A program made the position numbers and the translations under genes. Under the pieces are notes generated by a model. It was not told the origin of the DNA. It ran no database searches and saw only the letters and a list, made by a program, of their open reading frames with translations. A stretch of 64,000 bases of DNA from NCBI RefSeq assembly GCF_001512285.1, contig NZ_LNUV01000006.1, forward strand, positions 821,159-885,158, read 5' to 3'. Each line of letters opens with the position of its first letter. Position 1 is the stretch's first letter. The stretch is from Arthrobacter sp. EpRS71. GTDB taxonomy: Bacteria; Actinomycetota; Actinomycetes; Actinomycetales; Micrococcaceae. Shown in pieces: positions 16,915 through 25,423 of this stretch.

Positions 16915-18033
16915 ATGCCTACGTATTTAAGCCCGGACGAGCTTCACAACGCCCTGAAAGTCAGGGACCTCTCCCATCCTGACCACCACCCACACGCCAT
17001 GCAGATACTGTTGCGGGACGTATTGCGTGCCCTGCGCGACAAGTGGGATGTGACGCAACGGACCATCCGCCACAGTCCCTTGGTCAGCGTTGCGGACAAC
17101 TACGATCGTCTGGGGTTCAGCCCGGCAGACGTTACACGCGATCAAAGGTACTCCCGGTACATCAGCCCCACCGTCATGCTGCGCAGCCACACCTCTGCAT
17201 CCATCCCGTCCCTCTTGCGTGGTCTGGATCCCGACGACTCCATCGACGAGCTCTGGGCCATCCCGGGGTTGGTCTACAGGCGTGATTCCATTGACCGCAC
17301 CCACGTGGGGACGCCCCATCAAGTGGACCTGTGGAGGGTCAGCTCCCGCACGGCGCTGAGCCCGCGCCACTTGCAGGGCATGGTCGAATCCCTTGTGGCG
17401 GCTGTACTTCCGGGCGCGGAATGGAGGGCAGTTCCGGCCGTCCATCCCTACACGCTCCACGGGCTGCAGATCGATGTCCGTATGGATGGCGAATGGTTGG
17501 AACTCGCGGAGTGTGGGCTGATGTCGCCACAACTTTTCCTGGACGCTGGTTTGGATCCCGGAAAGTGGTCAGGGCTGGCACTCGGGATGGGGCTGGACCG
17601 CGCGTTGATGCTCCGCAAGGGCATCCCTGACATCAGGTTGCTGAGGTCCGCGGAGCCACGAATTCAACAGCAGATGATGGACCTGGAACCTTGGAAGCCC
17701 GTCTCCCACATGCCCTCGATCAGCCGGGATCTATCAATTGTGGTGGGGGAAGACCTGGATGCCGAAGTGCTTGGTGACAGGGTGCGCACTGCCCTGGGAG
17801 ACCTGGCCGAGGATCTTGAAAGCGTGGAACTGCTGGCCCTGACTCCCTGTGGGTCGCTTCCCCCGGCAGCACAGGAACGGCTCCTCATCCGCGAAGGGCA
17901 GTCCAATGCCCTGCTCCGGGTGGTGATGCGTCCCCTCATGCGGACCATGACGGATCAGCAGGCCAACCAGATCCGGGATCATGTCTACCTGGCTCTGCAC
18001 GAAGGCCCGGTCAAGGAGCTCATTGCCGGCTAG
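16915..18033 (+). CDS. PheRS-like single-chain protein (catalytic core plus FDX-ACB domain)
   Basis: 372 residues. Residues 1-260 resemble the class II catalytic core of PheS: SPTVMLRSHTSASIP (motif 2 region) and GLALGMGLDRALMLRKGIPDIRLL (motif 3). Residues 275-370 resemble the FDX-ACB anticodon-binding domain at the end of PheT (PWKPVSHMPSISRDLSIVV). This fused layout recalls mitochondrial PheRS, yet the genuine PheST is heterotetrameric in bacteria, so this is a paralogue. I recall such proteins being catalogued as a PheS-related ligase of unknown role (SrmL), but cannot check. Amino-acid specificity and tRNA use are unproven. The structured leader upstream suggests regulated expression. 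Confidence 0.75.
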   Translation: MPTYLSPDELHNALKVRDLSHPDHHPHAMQILLRDVLRALRDKWDVTQRTIRHSPLVSVADNYDRLGFSPADVTRDQRYSRYISPTVMLRSHTSASIPSLLRGLDPDDSIDELWAIPGLVYRRDSIDRTHVGTPHQVDLWRVSSRTALSPRHLQGMVESLVAAVLPGAEWRAVPAVHPYTLHGLQIDVRMDGEWLELAECGLMSPQLFLDAGLDPGKWSGLALGMGLDRALMLRKGIPDIRLLRSAEPRIQQQMMDLEPWKPVSHMPSISRDLSIVVGEDLDAEVLGDRVRTALGDLAEDLESVELLALTPCGSLPPAAQERLLIREGQSNALLRVVMRPLMRTMTDQQANQIRDHVYLALHEGPVKELIAG

Positions 18034-18038
18034 ATCCT

Positions 18039-18099
18039 CCCTTGCTGTGCCGGTGGTTGCCCCATGCGCTGCCGGCACAGCTGTGCTTCGCAGCAAGGG
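18039..18099. terminator. Nested inverted repeats between convergent genes
   Basis: CCCTTGCTG (18039-18047) pairs with CAGCAAGGG (18091-18099), and TGTGCCGG (18046-18053) with CCGGCACA (18072-18079). The structure lies between the stops of the convergent PheRS-like and membrane-protein genes, so a terminator is likely although the T tract is short. Confidence 0.45.
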
Positions 18100-18106
18100 T
18101 TTGCGA

Positions 18107-18514
18107 CTACCCGGCGGCCCGGCTTTCCGTGTTCACGAAGAGGCGCCTCATGCCGCCACGAGCCAGCATCAGCACGATGATAAGGCCGGTTACTGCGAAA
18201 AATCCGCCGAGCTGGACGGCGTCACCGAAGACGAAAGCCACCAGCTCAAGGACCACAAATTTGCTTCCCGGCATGACCAAGAGCAACGCGACCACACTGA
18301 TGACACGAACCGCCGGCGTCTTTCCGCCCCGAATACGACTCACGATCTTCTTCTTGAACCACAGCACAACCTCAAGGACGATCTTGAGCAGGATCGCTGT
18401 GAGCAACGCCAGCAGGAATGATTCGGAGATGACCGCCGGGAAGAGTTGAATGAACACCCCCAGCACAACGAGGTAGACGAAGATATCCACGATGTCGATC
18501 GGGCGGATCCGCAT
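18107..18514 (-). CDS. Small membrane protein of unknown function
   Basis: 135 residues with four likely membrane helices (about 8-24, 31-50, 70-90 and 98-118) and a basic loop WFKKKIVSRIRGGK between helices 2 and 3, which should lie in the cytoplasm. Short charged tail. No family recognised with confidence. It stands alone between the PheRS-like gene (convergent) and the small lipoprotein (divergent). Confidence 0.65.
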   Translation of the reverse strand: MRIRPIDIVDIFVYLVVLGVFIQLFPAVISESFLLALLTAILLKIVLEVVLWFKKKIVSRIRGGKTPAVRVISVVALLLVMPGSKFVVLELVAFVFGDAVQLGGFFAVTGLIIVLMLARGGMRRLFVNTESRAAG

Positions 18515-18589
18515 GCGGTGAGCGTATCAACACAGTCACCCCTCAGCCAGGGTGCCATTCCGCCAGCTGGCGATTGCTAGTCTGGAGTC

Positions 18590-18925
18590 ATGACCCGTCG
18601 ACTTGCAGCATTGTCCGCCGTCCCCCTTTTGCTGCTTCTCGTAGGCTGCGGAGCCGTGGAGGAAGCAGCTGGCAACGCAGCCAGCGAGGCGGCCTCCAAG
18701 GTGGCTACGGCTGCCGCCGATGAAGTGACCAAGCAGGTGTGCGCCGTAGTCCAGGACGGCTTGGTCAGCGTCCAGGACAAGCAGGTACTCGCCGGTTTGG
18801 TCTCAGCCGCCGGCGCTGCCGGCGTTCCCGCAGAGATTACGACGCCGTTGAACCAGATCGCGGAAGCAGGAGACGAAGTGCCGGCTGAGTCAGTCCAGGC
18901 ACTGAAGGACGCCTGCGCACCGTAG
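18590..18925 (+). CDS. Small lipoprotein, Ala-rich
   Basis: 111 residues with a short signal peptide ending LLLVGCGAV (lipobox LVGC, Cys20). The mature part is an Ala-rich helix with acidic and Lys residues (VEEAAGNAASEAASKVATAAADEVTKQ), then two Cys (KQVCAVV and KDACAP) about 60 residues apart that may form a disulfide. Role unknown; probably cell-envelope attached. Divergent from the upstream membrane-protein gene. Confidence 0.7.
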   Translation: MTRRLAALSAVPLLLLLVGCGAVEEAAGNAASEAASKVATAAADEVTKQVCAVVQDGLVSVQDKQVLAGLVSAAGAAGVPAEITTPLNQIAEAGDEVPAESVQALKDACAP

Positions 18926-18985
18926 CGGCTGCTGGCTGAATTGGTGGCTGCTGCCCGAGGCGCCCGGCATCCCATAGATCCGCAT

Positions 18986-20527
18986 CTAGGTGCGGACGAG
19001 TTGTCGGCGGGCACCATGAGGCGGTTCCTGTGGTGCAGGCGTTGGCCTCTCGGTACCCGATGATGCTTCTTCGTCCGATGATGATCGGTCACCCGGTGAT
19101 GTGGTGTCACTTTCGCCTCCTATGGCACGCTCATACCCCGGCAAAGGTGGCGCAGTGGATTGGTACGTATGCCCGGTTGGTGTGCTGAGCTCCATGGTGT
19201 GAATCTCTCCTGAGAGCGGCTTGGTGGTCCAGCCGGGGTTTTCTTTGGTGTGGTTGCAGGCTTCGCAGAGTCCTGCGCCGTTGTGCGACGTGGTGGTGCC
19301 CCCGGAGCGCCACGGAACCACATGGTCGATGTGCCGGATGGGCGCGTCGCAGTACGGGGTGCGGCAGGTGTGGTCCCGGGCTTCAATGAAGCGCCGTAGT
19401 CGTGGCGGGAAAATCCTTGCTGTGGAGTCCATGCTGAGGAGCTCCCCCGTTCCGGGTGCCGTGTAGAGCCGCCGCAGCCAAACAGTGAGCTCATTGTTCG
19501 GCTCTGGTGCGACGTCCTGCGTGGTCGCCTGTTCCCCCTCCTCGCGGGCCGGACGTTCCTCGAGCAAGGTTTTGGCCCACTGCGCCGGGACGATTCCGTA
19601 CCCCTTGAGCCGGGCTGGCTCGCTGTCGCCTTGGAACAGGGTGCGGTCCGTCATCACCAGGTCCAGATTGATCCCGGAGAACCCGTCCGGGGTTCCGGTG
19701 AGCCGCTCCACCAAGGTGTCGGCCATGACCTGGCCGCGGGAACGGGAATCGCCGTTGGAACGGGCTGAGTCCGCGGCTCGAGTCAACGCCGCGTACGCAG
19801 CCACACCCTGAGCCACCGGAAGCAATGCCGTGAGGTAGGTCATGGTGTCCGGAGCGGGTCGCAGGCTCACTGTTCGTTCGGTGGCTGCGTGACTGGCACG
19901 ACGAGCCACCGAGCGGGGATCACGACGGTACGCGGCAGCCTTCGCAGCAGCGATGATTGCCCGGTCGCCCTTCCCTTCGAAGGCCCCCGCATCGGGGGCG
20001 AGTTCCTCATCCACCGCACACCGGTCCTCAACCGACAGACATGCTGTTTCCTTCACCAGCAGCGTGGCCCGCCATTCATTGAGCTGACCTGATTCCAAGG
20101 CGGCCAGTGTTCGGGGCATCTCGGTCACCACAGCCTTCGCGAAGCCCAACAACCGGGATCCCCGGTTTGGGGACTCCCGCCGCGCCAACGCCACCTGAGC
20201 ACCCACACCCTGACCTTGCTCCGATGCCGGAACGCCAGCAGCGGCCTGTTCCTGTCGTTGGGCAAGATCAAAGGCCACAGCTATTCGCGCCTGCAGCCCG
20301 CTGATGGCCGACTTCATGTTCTCCAGCCCGCGGATCTGTTCGATCAGCTCGCCGCTGGAGCTACCAAGATGGACCGACCCAAGGAGTGCGATCAGGTCAG
20401 AAACCCGGGGCGCTGAATAACCAGTCAGAGGCACTGAGGCTGGGGGAGTGGAGTCGCCCGGCAGAGGTTTCGCGGCTCGATCGGGCACATCGCCTGACGG
20501 CGTCTGCGTGGCCCGAATCTTCTCCAT
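18986..20527 (-). CDS. DUF222/HNH endonuclease-domain protein (13E12 family)
   Basis: 513 residues. The long N-terminal helical DUF222 region (about 45-340) precedes an HNH nuclease motif near 390-440: RRFIEARDHTCRTPYCDAP, IRHIDHVVPWRSGGTTTSHNGAGLCEACNHTKE, with the four zinc-type Cys and the catalytic His-Asn-His set present. Such proteins occur in many copies in actinobacterial genomes and are often called REP13E12-like. Their role is not established; mobile or defence functions have been suggested. The C-terminal 70 residues are Ser/Thr/Pro-rich. No transposon ends were seen around it. Confidence 0.88.
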   Translation of the reverse strand: MEKIRATQTPSGDVPDRAAKPLPGDSTPPASVPLTGYSAPRVSDLIALLGSVHLGSSSGELIEQIRGLENMKSAISGLQARIAVAFDLAQRQEQAAAGVPASEQGQGVGAQVALARRESPNRGSRLLGFAKAVVTEMPRTLAALESGQLNEWRATLLVKETACLSVEDRCAVDEELAPDAGAFEGKGDRAIIAAAKAAAYRRDPRSVARRASHAATERTVSLRPAPDTMTYLTALLPVAQGVAAYAALTRAADSARSNGDSRSRGQVMADTLVERLTGTPDGFSGINLDLVMTDRTLFQGDSEPARLKGYGIVPAQWAKTLLEERPAREEGEQATTQDVAPEPNNELTVWLRRLYTAPGTGELLSMDSTARIFPPRLRRFIEARDHTCRTPYCDAPIRHIDHVVPWRSGGTTTSHNGAGLCEACNHTKENPGWTTKPLSGEIHTMELSTPTGHTYQSTAPPLPGYERAIGGESDTTSPGDRSSSDEEASSGTERPTPAPQEPPHGARRQLVRT

Positions 20528-20727
20528 GCCTTAACTCTTCCAGCAGGCAGTTGAGCCTGTAAGGCCCCAACTGGCCTATGTGGAAAAGCGCCCCAGTTCC
20601 GGCGCCTAAAGCAGCGCCCAAAGCAGCGCGTCCTAGCGAGGAGTTCCTGCCCTTCCGCGGTGTGTGTGTGCCGGTCAACCCGGGCTCGTCACCGGTGGGG
20701 CGGAAACCGCGGCATAACCTCAGCGCG

Positions 20728-21549
20728 TCACCGCCCAGCGGAAACCCCTGCACCAACTCCAGCCCCCGCCATCATGCTCCGGGCTCGAACAGTGATGGCC
20801 GCACCGAGAACCAGGGCAGCAGCAACTGCGGCGGCCACCGCCGTCGGGAATGACTCAGGTGCGTCGGCGCTGCGGCCGACGGTGATCCACACGAGGCCCC
20901 ACGCGATAGCTGCCGCCAAGGCGAGCCGGCCGTGACCCTTGATGGCCAAGGCGATTCCGACGACGGCCACCACTACCAGCACAGCCACGGACCAGATTTC
21001 GGGCCTCAACCCAAAGCCCCCAAAACCGGCAGCCTTCAACGCGGCTGCAATGTTGGCGCACACGGCCACGCTGGTCCAGCCCAGGTACAACCCCAATGTC
21101 CCATCAACAACTACGGCTTCAACCCAGGAACCGGCGCGGCTCTGGCTGTAGCGGAGGAAGGCCAAAACCAGGGTCACAAGCAACGCCAGAATCACCAGCA
21201 CGCTGACAAGAAGCAAGCCTGCCTGGACGGACAGGATCCACGCCGAGTTGAGGATCATGGACACGGCAACGATCCATCCGAGCGAGCGTTGCCTGGGGTT
21301 TGTCCGCTGAGAAGGCAACCACTGCCATACCGTGTAAGCCACCAGTCCGGCGTAGACCACCGACCATATGGAGAAGGCTGGCGTGGCGGGGGCAAGCAGT
21401 GTTGAGTCGGCGGCCAGGGCGCCGCCGGCTGCTTGCGCAATGGGTGTCCCGCCGAAGACTCCGACGCCGATCATGGAACCAACAATGCAGACCACCAGGC
21501 TCACGGTGACTGCGATCTGCCGCATAAGATCCGGACTTTGAGTTTTCAT
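20728..21549 (-). CDS. TspO/MBR-like (tryptophan-rich sensory) membrane protein
   Basis: 273 residues from ATG 21549, which has AAGAGG at the right distance; the longer frame to 21591 lacks a ribosome site. About eight hydrophobic segments. WSVVYAGLVAYTVWQWLPSQR and LGLYLGWTSVAVCANIAAAL resemble the Trp-rich core of TspO-like proteins, here followed by extra helices. Long TspO-like proteins next to carotenoid genes are familiar in Micrococcaceae. Its divergent promoter is shared with a MarR gene and carries a TTGCTAG operator also found before the crt operon. Family call moderate; the ligand (porphyrin, isoprenoid) is unknown. Confidence 0.65.
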   Translation of the reverse strand: MKTQSPDLMRQIAVTVSLVVCIVGSMIGVGVFGGTPIAQAAGGALAADSTLLAPATPAFSIWSVVYAGLVAYTVWQWLPSQRTNPRQRSLGWIVAVSMILNSAWILSVQAGLLLVSVLVILALLVTLVLAFLRYSQSRAGSWVEAVVVDGTLGLYLGWTSVAVCANIAAALKAAGFGGFGLRPEIWSVAVLVVVAVVGIALAIKGHGRLALAAAIAWGLVWITVGRSADAPESFPTAVAAAVAAALVLGAAITVRARSMMAGAGVGAGVSAGR

Positions 21550-21610
21550 GTGCTGAGCCTCTTTCCTGATGGGATGTGCGGGGTCATGCATTCAGGGGGT
21601 ACGTGACTTA

Positions 21611-21625
21611 CTATCAAATTGCTAG
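21611..21625. promoter_or_regulatory. MarR-type operator before the TspO-like/MarR pair
   Basis: CTATCAA-a-TTGCTAG is an inverted repeat matching at 6 of 7 arm positions, centred 43 bp before the MarR start and 69 bp before the divergent gene. The TTGCTAG arm recurs exactly at 28053-28059 before the crt operon. Confidence 0.55.
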
Positions 21626-21660
21626 CGGAACGAGCTTTACGCTTATCGAAGGAACAACGG

Positions 21661-22218
21661 ATGGACACGCACGGCCACGCAAAGGGCTATTGGTACGGGA
21701 AAGACCCAGGTCAGAGGGCCGTAGCCATTGACGTGCTGAACGCCTTGCGGGATTACCGTGCCTCCGAGCAAGCGATGCGGCGCCGGACGCGGTCGTCCAT
21801 GGGGATGGGTGAGAAGGACCTGTTGGCCCTCCGCTACCTGTTCGAGGCAGAGGCCGACGGAAGGGTGATGAAGCCGAAGGATCTGGGCGACAAGCTCGGG
21901 ATAACGTCGGCGTCCATGACCACGCTGATCGACCGTTTGGTGGAGTCCGGCCACATCCGCCGCGAACCGCATCCCACCGATCGTCGCGCGCTGATCCTGA
22001 AGGCAACCCCGGGTTCGGACCAGGAAGTGCGTCACACCTTGGGTGGAATGCACCGCCGGATGCTGGACGCGGCGTGTGCCTTGAACCCGGATGAGTCGCA
22101 GATCGTGGTGAACTTCCTGCAGCACATGAGCGAAGCCCTGGACACCATCGACGAAGAGCCAGCGGACCCTGAGAAACCTGAGAACCCTGAAAACCCCGGG
22201 AAACCCGCGGCCTCATGA
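21661..22218 (+). CDS. MarR-family regulator at the distal end of the carotenoid locus
   Basis: 185 residues from ATG 21661, preceded by GAAGGAAC; the open frame extends to 21619 but that part overlaps the operator. Winged helix: LLALRYLFEAEADGRVMKPKDLGDKLGITSASMTTLIDRLVESGHI with wing HPTDRRALIL. The C-terminal tail is a low-complexity series PEKPENPENPGKP. It shares the architecture, and about the same HTH sequence (ITSASMTTLIDRL versus ISTASTTKLLDRL), with the MarR gene at 28112, so the two look like paralogues. Its stop overlaps the convergent crtYf-crtEb fusion by six bases. Confidence 0.85.
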   Translation: MDTHGHAKGYWYGKDPGQRAVAIDVLNALRDYRASEQAMRRRTRSSMGMGEKDLLALRYLFEAEADGRVMKPKDLGDKLGITSASMTTLIDRLVESGHIRREPHPTDRRALILKATPGSDQEVRHTLGGMHRRMLDAACALNPDESQIVVNFLQHMSEALDTIDEEPADPEKPENPENPGKPAAS

Positions 22219-23424
22219 CGTCAGGCTCCACTGCAGGATGAAAATGAGCGTGACCAGGAATCCCGAACCGTAGTTGAGCCAGATGAACCGCCGCCATGCC
22301 ACGTTGGTGCGCGCCGCCGTCGTATCCGTCACGTTCCAATACGGCGCGCAGTTGACGATGTACGGGACGGCGATGATCGCCGCGAGCGGCCCGGGCCACG
22401 GCGTGGCCAGCATCGCCAGGCCCGCAACAAGCCAGAGTCCGACGGCGAGCCGCACCGTCCGGCGGGCACCGATGACTGTTGCTATGGAGCCGATGCCGGC
22501 CTGACGGTCGGGTTGAATGTCCTGGACGGCGCCGAAAGCATGGGCGGCCATGCCCCAGAGGAAGAACGCGGCAAGGAGGATCAGCAGTCCGGACGTCACA
22601 TCGGCGTCGGCCAGCGCCAAACCCACGACGGCGGGACTGACGAAGTGCGTACTGGACGTCAGTGAGTCCAAGACAGGGCGTTCTTTGAAGCGGAGTCCCG
22701 CGACGGAGTAGGCCACCACGGCGAATGCGCTGACGGCCAGGCTGATCCATGCCGCAGGTCCGCCCGCCAATGCCAACACCAGCAGGAACGGGATGTTGGT
22801 GATCGCCGCGAGCCAGAGCATGGGCCGGTGAAGGTGCGGCTGGAGGAGCGCACCTTCGATGCCGCCCTTGCGCGGATTTTTGAGGTCCGACTCGTAGTCA
22901 AAGACGTCGTTGATGCCGTACATGGCCAGGTTGTAGGGGACCAGGAAGTAGAAGGTGCCCACGATCAGCACCCAGTCGATTTCGCGGGTGGTGAGGAGCA
23001 TGGCCGCGGCAAAGGGGTAGGCGGTGTTGATCCAGCTGACCGGGCGTGATGCGAGGAGGGCCTGGGGGACGAGGCCCTTGAGGTTCGATTCGCCGCCGGG
23101 GGAAGTGGAACCGTTGCGTTTGCGCGTCAGCCACATCCACAGGCCCGGCAGCGCCACGGCACCGGCCAATGGGTAGGCAAAGTCCTCGATGGGTGCCAAG
23201 CCTATTGTGAGGCCGAGAATGTGTGAGGCGTCGTAGTGGAAGAGTTCCATGCCGATCATGATGGAGTCGAACACTGCCGTGAGCACAGCAAGGGCGGCGA
23301 ACGCGAGGCCAACCGCTTTCCAGTGTTTGCGGGCTTCACCTGACCGCGTACCCTGGCGGGCAAAGATCACGCCCGCCACGACTGCTGCTGCGATGAAGAC
23401 GAGCGCGAGCCACAAGTAGGTCAT
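22213..23424 (-). CDS. Fusion of lycopene cyclase subunit (CrtYf type) and lycopene elongase (CrtEb)
   Basis: 403 residues. Residues 1-105 are a small lycopene-cyclase domain (three helices, LGLTIGLAPIEDFAYPLAGAV), the CrtYf half of the heterodimeric C50 cyclase. A Ser/Gly linker near 107-115 joins it to a UbiA-type prenyltransferase (about 120-403) with VSWINTAYPFAAAMLL, YNLAMYGINDVFDYESDLKN (the Asp-rich prenyl-diphosphate site) and DIQPDRQAGIGSIAT (the second Asp-rich site). CrtEb adds two C5 units to lycopene, and CrtYe/CrtYf cyclise the ends. In Corynebacterium crtYf and crtEb are separate; here one frame carries both. The ATG overlaps the crtYe stop (ATGA). Confidence 0.85.
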   Translation of the reverse strand: MTYLWLALVFIAAAVVAGVIFARQGTRSGEARKHWKAVGLAFAALAVLTAVFDSIMIGMELFHYDASHILGLTIGLAPIEDFAYPLAGAVALPGLWMWLTRKRNGSTSPGGESNLKGLVPQALLASRPVSWINTAYPFAAAMLLTTREIDWVLIVGTFYFLVPYNLAMYGINDVFDYESDLKNPRKGGIEGALLQPHLHRPMLWLAAITNIPFLLVLALAGGPAAWISLAVSAFAVVAYSVAGLRFKERPVLDSLTSSTHFVSPAVVGLALADADVTSGLLILLAAFFLWGMAAHAFGAVQDIQPDRQAGIGSIATVIGARRTVRLAVGLWLVAGLAMLATPWPGPLAAIIAVPYIVNCAPYWNVTDTTAARTNVAWRRFIWLNYGSGFLVTLIFILQWSLTS

Positions 23425-23771
23425 ACGTGCTCCCGCTCTTTCTCATGGCGTTTAGCAGGGATCAGGTCAAGCAGCCGACGCGCGCCCGTGTACAGGACCA
23501 TGGTGCAGAGCACCAGGAAAAGCAGGAACACGGGTTCCTCGATGGGCAGTTCCGGTGCCAGCAGCAATCCCGTGGCGATGGTTCCTTCGCCACGAAGGAA
23601 GATCCCCAGGCCGATTCCGGCCAGGTCCCAGCCGAGGAGGAACAAGACCCCGACGGCGGTGACGATTGCCGCCGCTTTTGCGTCCCACCAGAAGAACAGG
23701 CGAAAACGGTGGTCGAGCAGGAGCATGCAGGTGATGCCCAGCAGCAACGAGGCCAAGTAGAGAACTCCCAT
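23421..23771 (-). CDS. crtYe: Lycopene cyclase subunit, CrtYe type
   Basis: 116 residues with three membrane helices (about 4-20, 33-50 and 80-98) and the cyclase-domain motif LAPELPIEEPVFLLFLVLCTMVLYTGARRLL. It is the partner of the CrtYf domain encoded next; together they would cyclise the C50 precursor (decaprenoxanthin- or sarcinaxanthin-type ends). ATG overlaps the crtI stop by one base (TAATG) and its own stop overlaps the next start, so the subunits are translationally coupled. Which ring type forms (epsilon or gamma) is not readable. Confidence 0.87.
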   Translation of the reverse strand: MGVLYLASLLLGITCMLLLDHRFRLFFWWDAKAAAIVTAVGVLFLLGWDLAGIGLGIFLRGEGTIATGLLLAPELPIEEPVFLLFLVLCTMVLYTGARRLLDLIPAKRHEKEREHV

Positions 23772-25423
23772 TAGCCAATCCTGCTAGCTACAGGCCTCAC
23801 AGTGGTAGGGCCGGTGCTGTGATCGCCGCGGATCCGCTTCAGAACAAGTTCGGCGCTGATGAGGCACATGGGCACGCCAACGCCCGGTGCGGTGGTGGCC
23901 CCTGCGTAGTACAGGCCGCGAACACGTTTGGAGGCGTTCTGGGCCCGGAACATGGCGCTTTGCCGCAGGGTGTGTGCCGGTCCCAGCATGCCGCCGCGCC
24001 ACGAGTTGTAGTCGCGTGCGAAGTCGGCCGGTCCTATGGTGTGCCGGACCACCACGCGCTCGCGGAGGTCAGGGATGTTGGCCCACTGGGCGATCTGGTC
24101 AAGGGCGGCGTCGGCTGTGCGTTCGATCAGCTCATCCCCGCTGCCGTCAGGTCCACCTGCTCCGAGGGAGGGATCGGCAGGGATGGGAACCAGGACAAAC
24201 AGATTCTCGTGATCCTGCGGTGCGACGCCGGGGTCAGTGGCGCTGGGTTTGCAGACATAGATGGAGGCGGGGTCCGGAATGCGTGGATGGTCACCGTAGA
24301 TTGAGGCGAAGTTGGCCTCCCAATCGCGGGTGAAGAACAAGGAGTGGTGGGGAAGGTCCGGCAAGGGACCCTTCACGCCCAACATCACCAGCACTGCGCC
24401 GGGTCCGCTGGTGCGGCTCTGCCAGTACTTCTTGTTGTAGCTCCTGTCGCGGACGCCGAGCAGCTGGGTTTCGGTGTGATGCAGGTCAGCCCCGGAGACC
24501 ACTTGATCGGCAACGCTGTAATGCTCAACCCCGGCGTTGTCGCGCCACTTGACGCCGGTGACTTCCCGGCTGTCCTTGCCGGTAAACCATGCCGGAAGGT
24601 CCAGGCCGTCAAAGCGCCCCAGTTTCTTGGGGTGGGCCGCTTCGCGGGTGGTGATCTTGAGGGCTTCGGCTCCCGTGTGGATCCTGACCCCGGCGTCCAG
24701 GGCCAAGGCCTCCAAGCGTTCAACCAAGGCCCAGAAACCGCCCATCGGGTACTGCACGCCATCGCCCAGGTCCAAGGCGCTCATCAGGTGGTACATGGCC
24801 GGGGCGGCGGAAGGACTGGTACCCAGAAAAACCGCCGGATATCCCAGCACTTGGCGGAGCACCGGATGCTGGAACCGCTGGGAAACGTACTTGTCCAGCG
24901 GTGTCAGGAGTAGCTGGGCGAGCTTGGGCAGGCTTCTCACAACCTCCGGATGAAGCAGCGCCTGCAGTTTGGTGAACGGGTTGTAGAGGAAGAACCGTTC
25001 GGCCATCTCCGTGGTGTGCTGCGCCGAAGCGAGGTAGGACCGGAGTACTTTGGCGCTGCCGGGCTCAACGCTTTCGAAGGTGTCCAACACCTGCTCGCTG
25101 CCGAGGGGGATTGTCAGCGGGTCCGGCCGCCCGCCGTCGTGGTGTGGTTCGCTGAAGATGCGGTAAGCAGGACTGAGGGTGCGCAGATCCAGCTGTTCGG
25201 CGGTGCTGGTGCCGAGCAAGTTGAAGAAATGATCAAAAACGCCCGGCATGAGGTACCAGGAGGGGCCGGTGTCCCAGCGGAAGCCCTCCCTCTCGAGGCT
25301 GCCTGCACGGCCGCCCACCCGGTCGCGTTGCTCAAGGAGCTGGACCTCATGTCCTTCGTGGGCGAGGAGCGCTGCGGTGGCAAGGCCAGCGATGCCACCG
25401 CCGATCACTACTGTCCGGGTCAT
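23771..25423 (-). CDS. crtI: Phytoene desaturase
   Basis: 550 residues from the ATG at 25423, which overlaps the crtB stop (ATGA). The dinucleotide fold RTVVIGGGIAGLATAALLAHEGHEV opens the protein, followed by RVGGRAGSLEREGFRWDTGPSWYLMP, and the C-terminal FAD motif is RGLYYAGATTAPGVGVPMCLISAELVLKRI. CrtI desaturates 15-cis-phytoene to all-trans-lycopene in four steps with FAD at the membrane. Length and motifs are normal. It lies between crtB and crtYe in the operon, as in Corynebacterium. Confidence 0.95.
   Translation of the reverse strand: MTRTVVIGGGIAGLATAALLAHEGHEVQLLEQRDRVGGRAGSLEREGFRWDTGPSWYLMPGVFDHFFNLLGTSTAEQLDLRTLSPAYRIFSEPHHDGGRPDPLTIPLGSEQVLDTFESVEPGSAKVLRSYLASAQHTTEMAERFFLYNPFTKLQALLHPEVVRSLPKLAQLLLTPLDKYVSQRFQHPVLRQVLGYPAVFLGTSPSAAPAMYHLMSALDLGDGVQYPMGGFWALVERLEALALDAGVRIHTGAEALKITTREAAHPKKLGRFDGLDLPAWFTGKDSREVTGVKWRDNAGVEHYSVADQVVSGADLHHTETQLLGVRDRSYNKKYWQSRTSGPGAVLVMLGVKGPLPDLPHHSLFFTRDWEANFASIYGDHPRIPDPASIYVCKPSATDPGVAPQDHENLFVLVPIPADPSLGAGGPDGSGDELIERTADAALDQIAQWANIPDLRERVVVRHTIGPADFARDYNSWRGGMLGPAHTLRQSAMFRAQNASKRVRGLYYAGATTAPGVGVPMCLISAELVLKRIRGDHSTGPTTVRPVASRIG

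Noticed and set aside
18986..20527. Mobile element carrying the DUF222/HNH gene
   Set aside because: No terminal repeats, target duplication or transposase were seen; the family is commonly dispersed without them.
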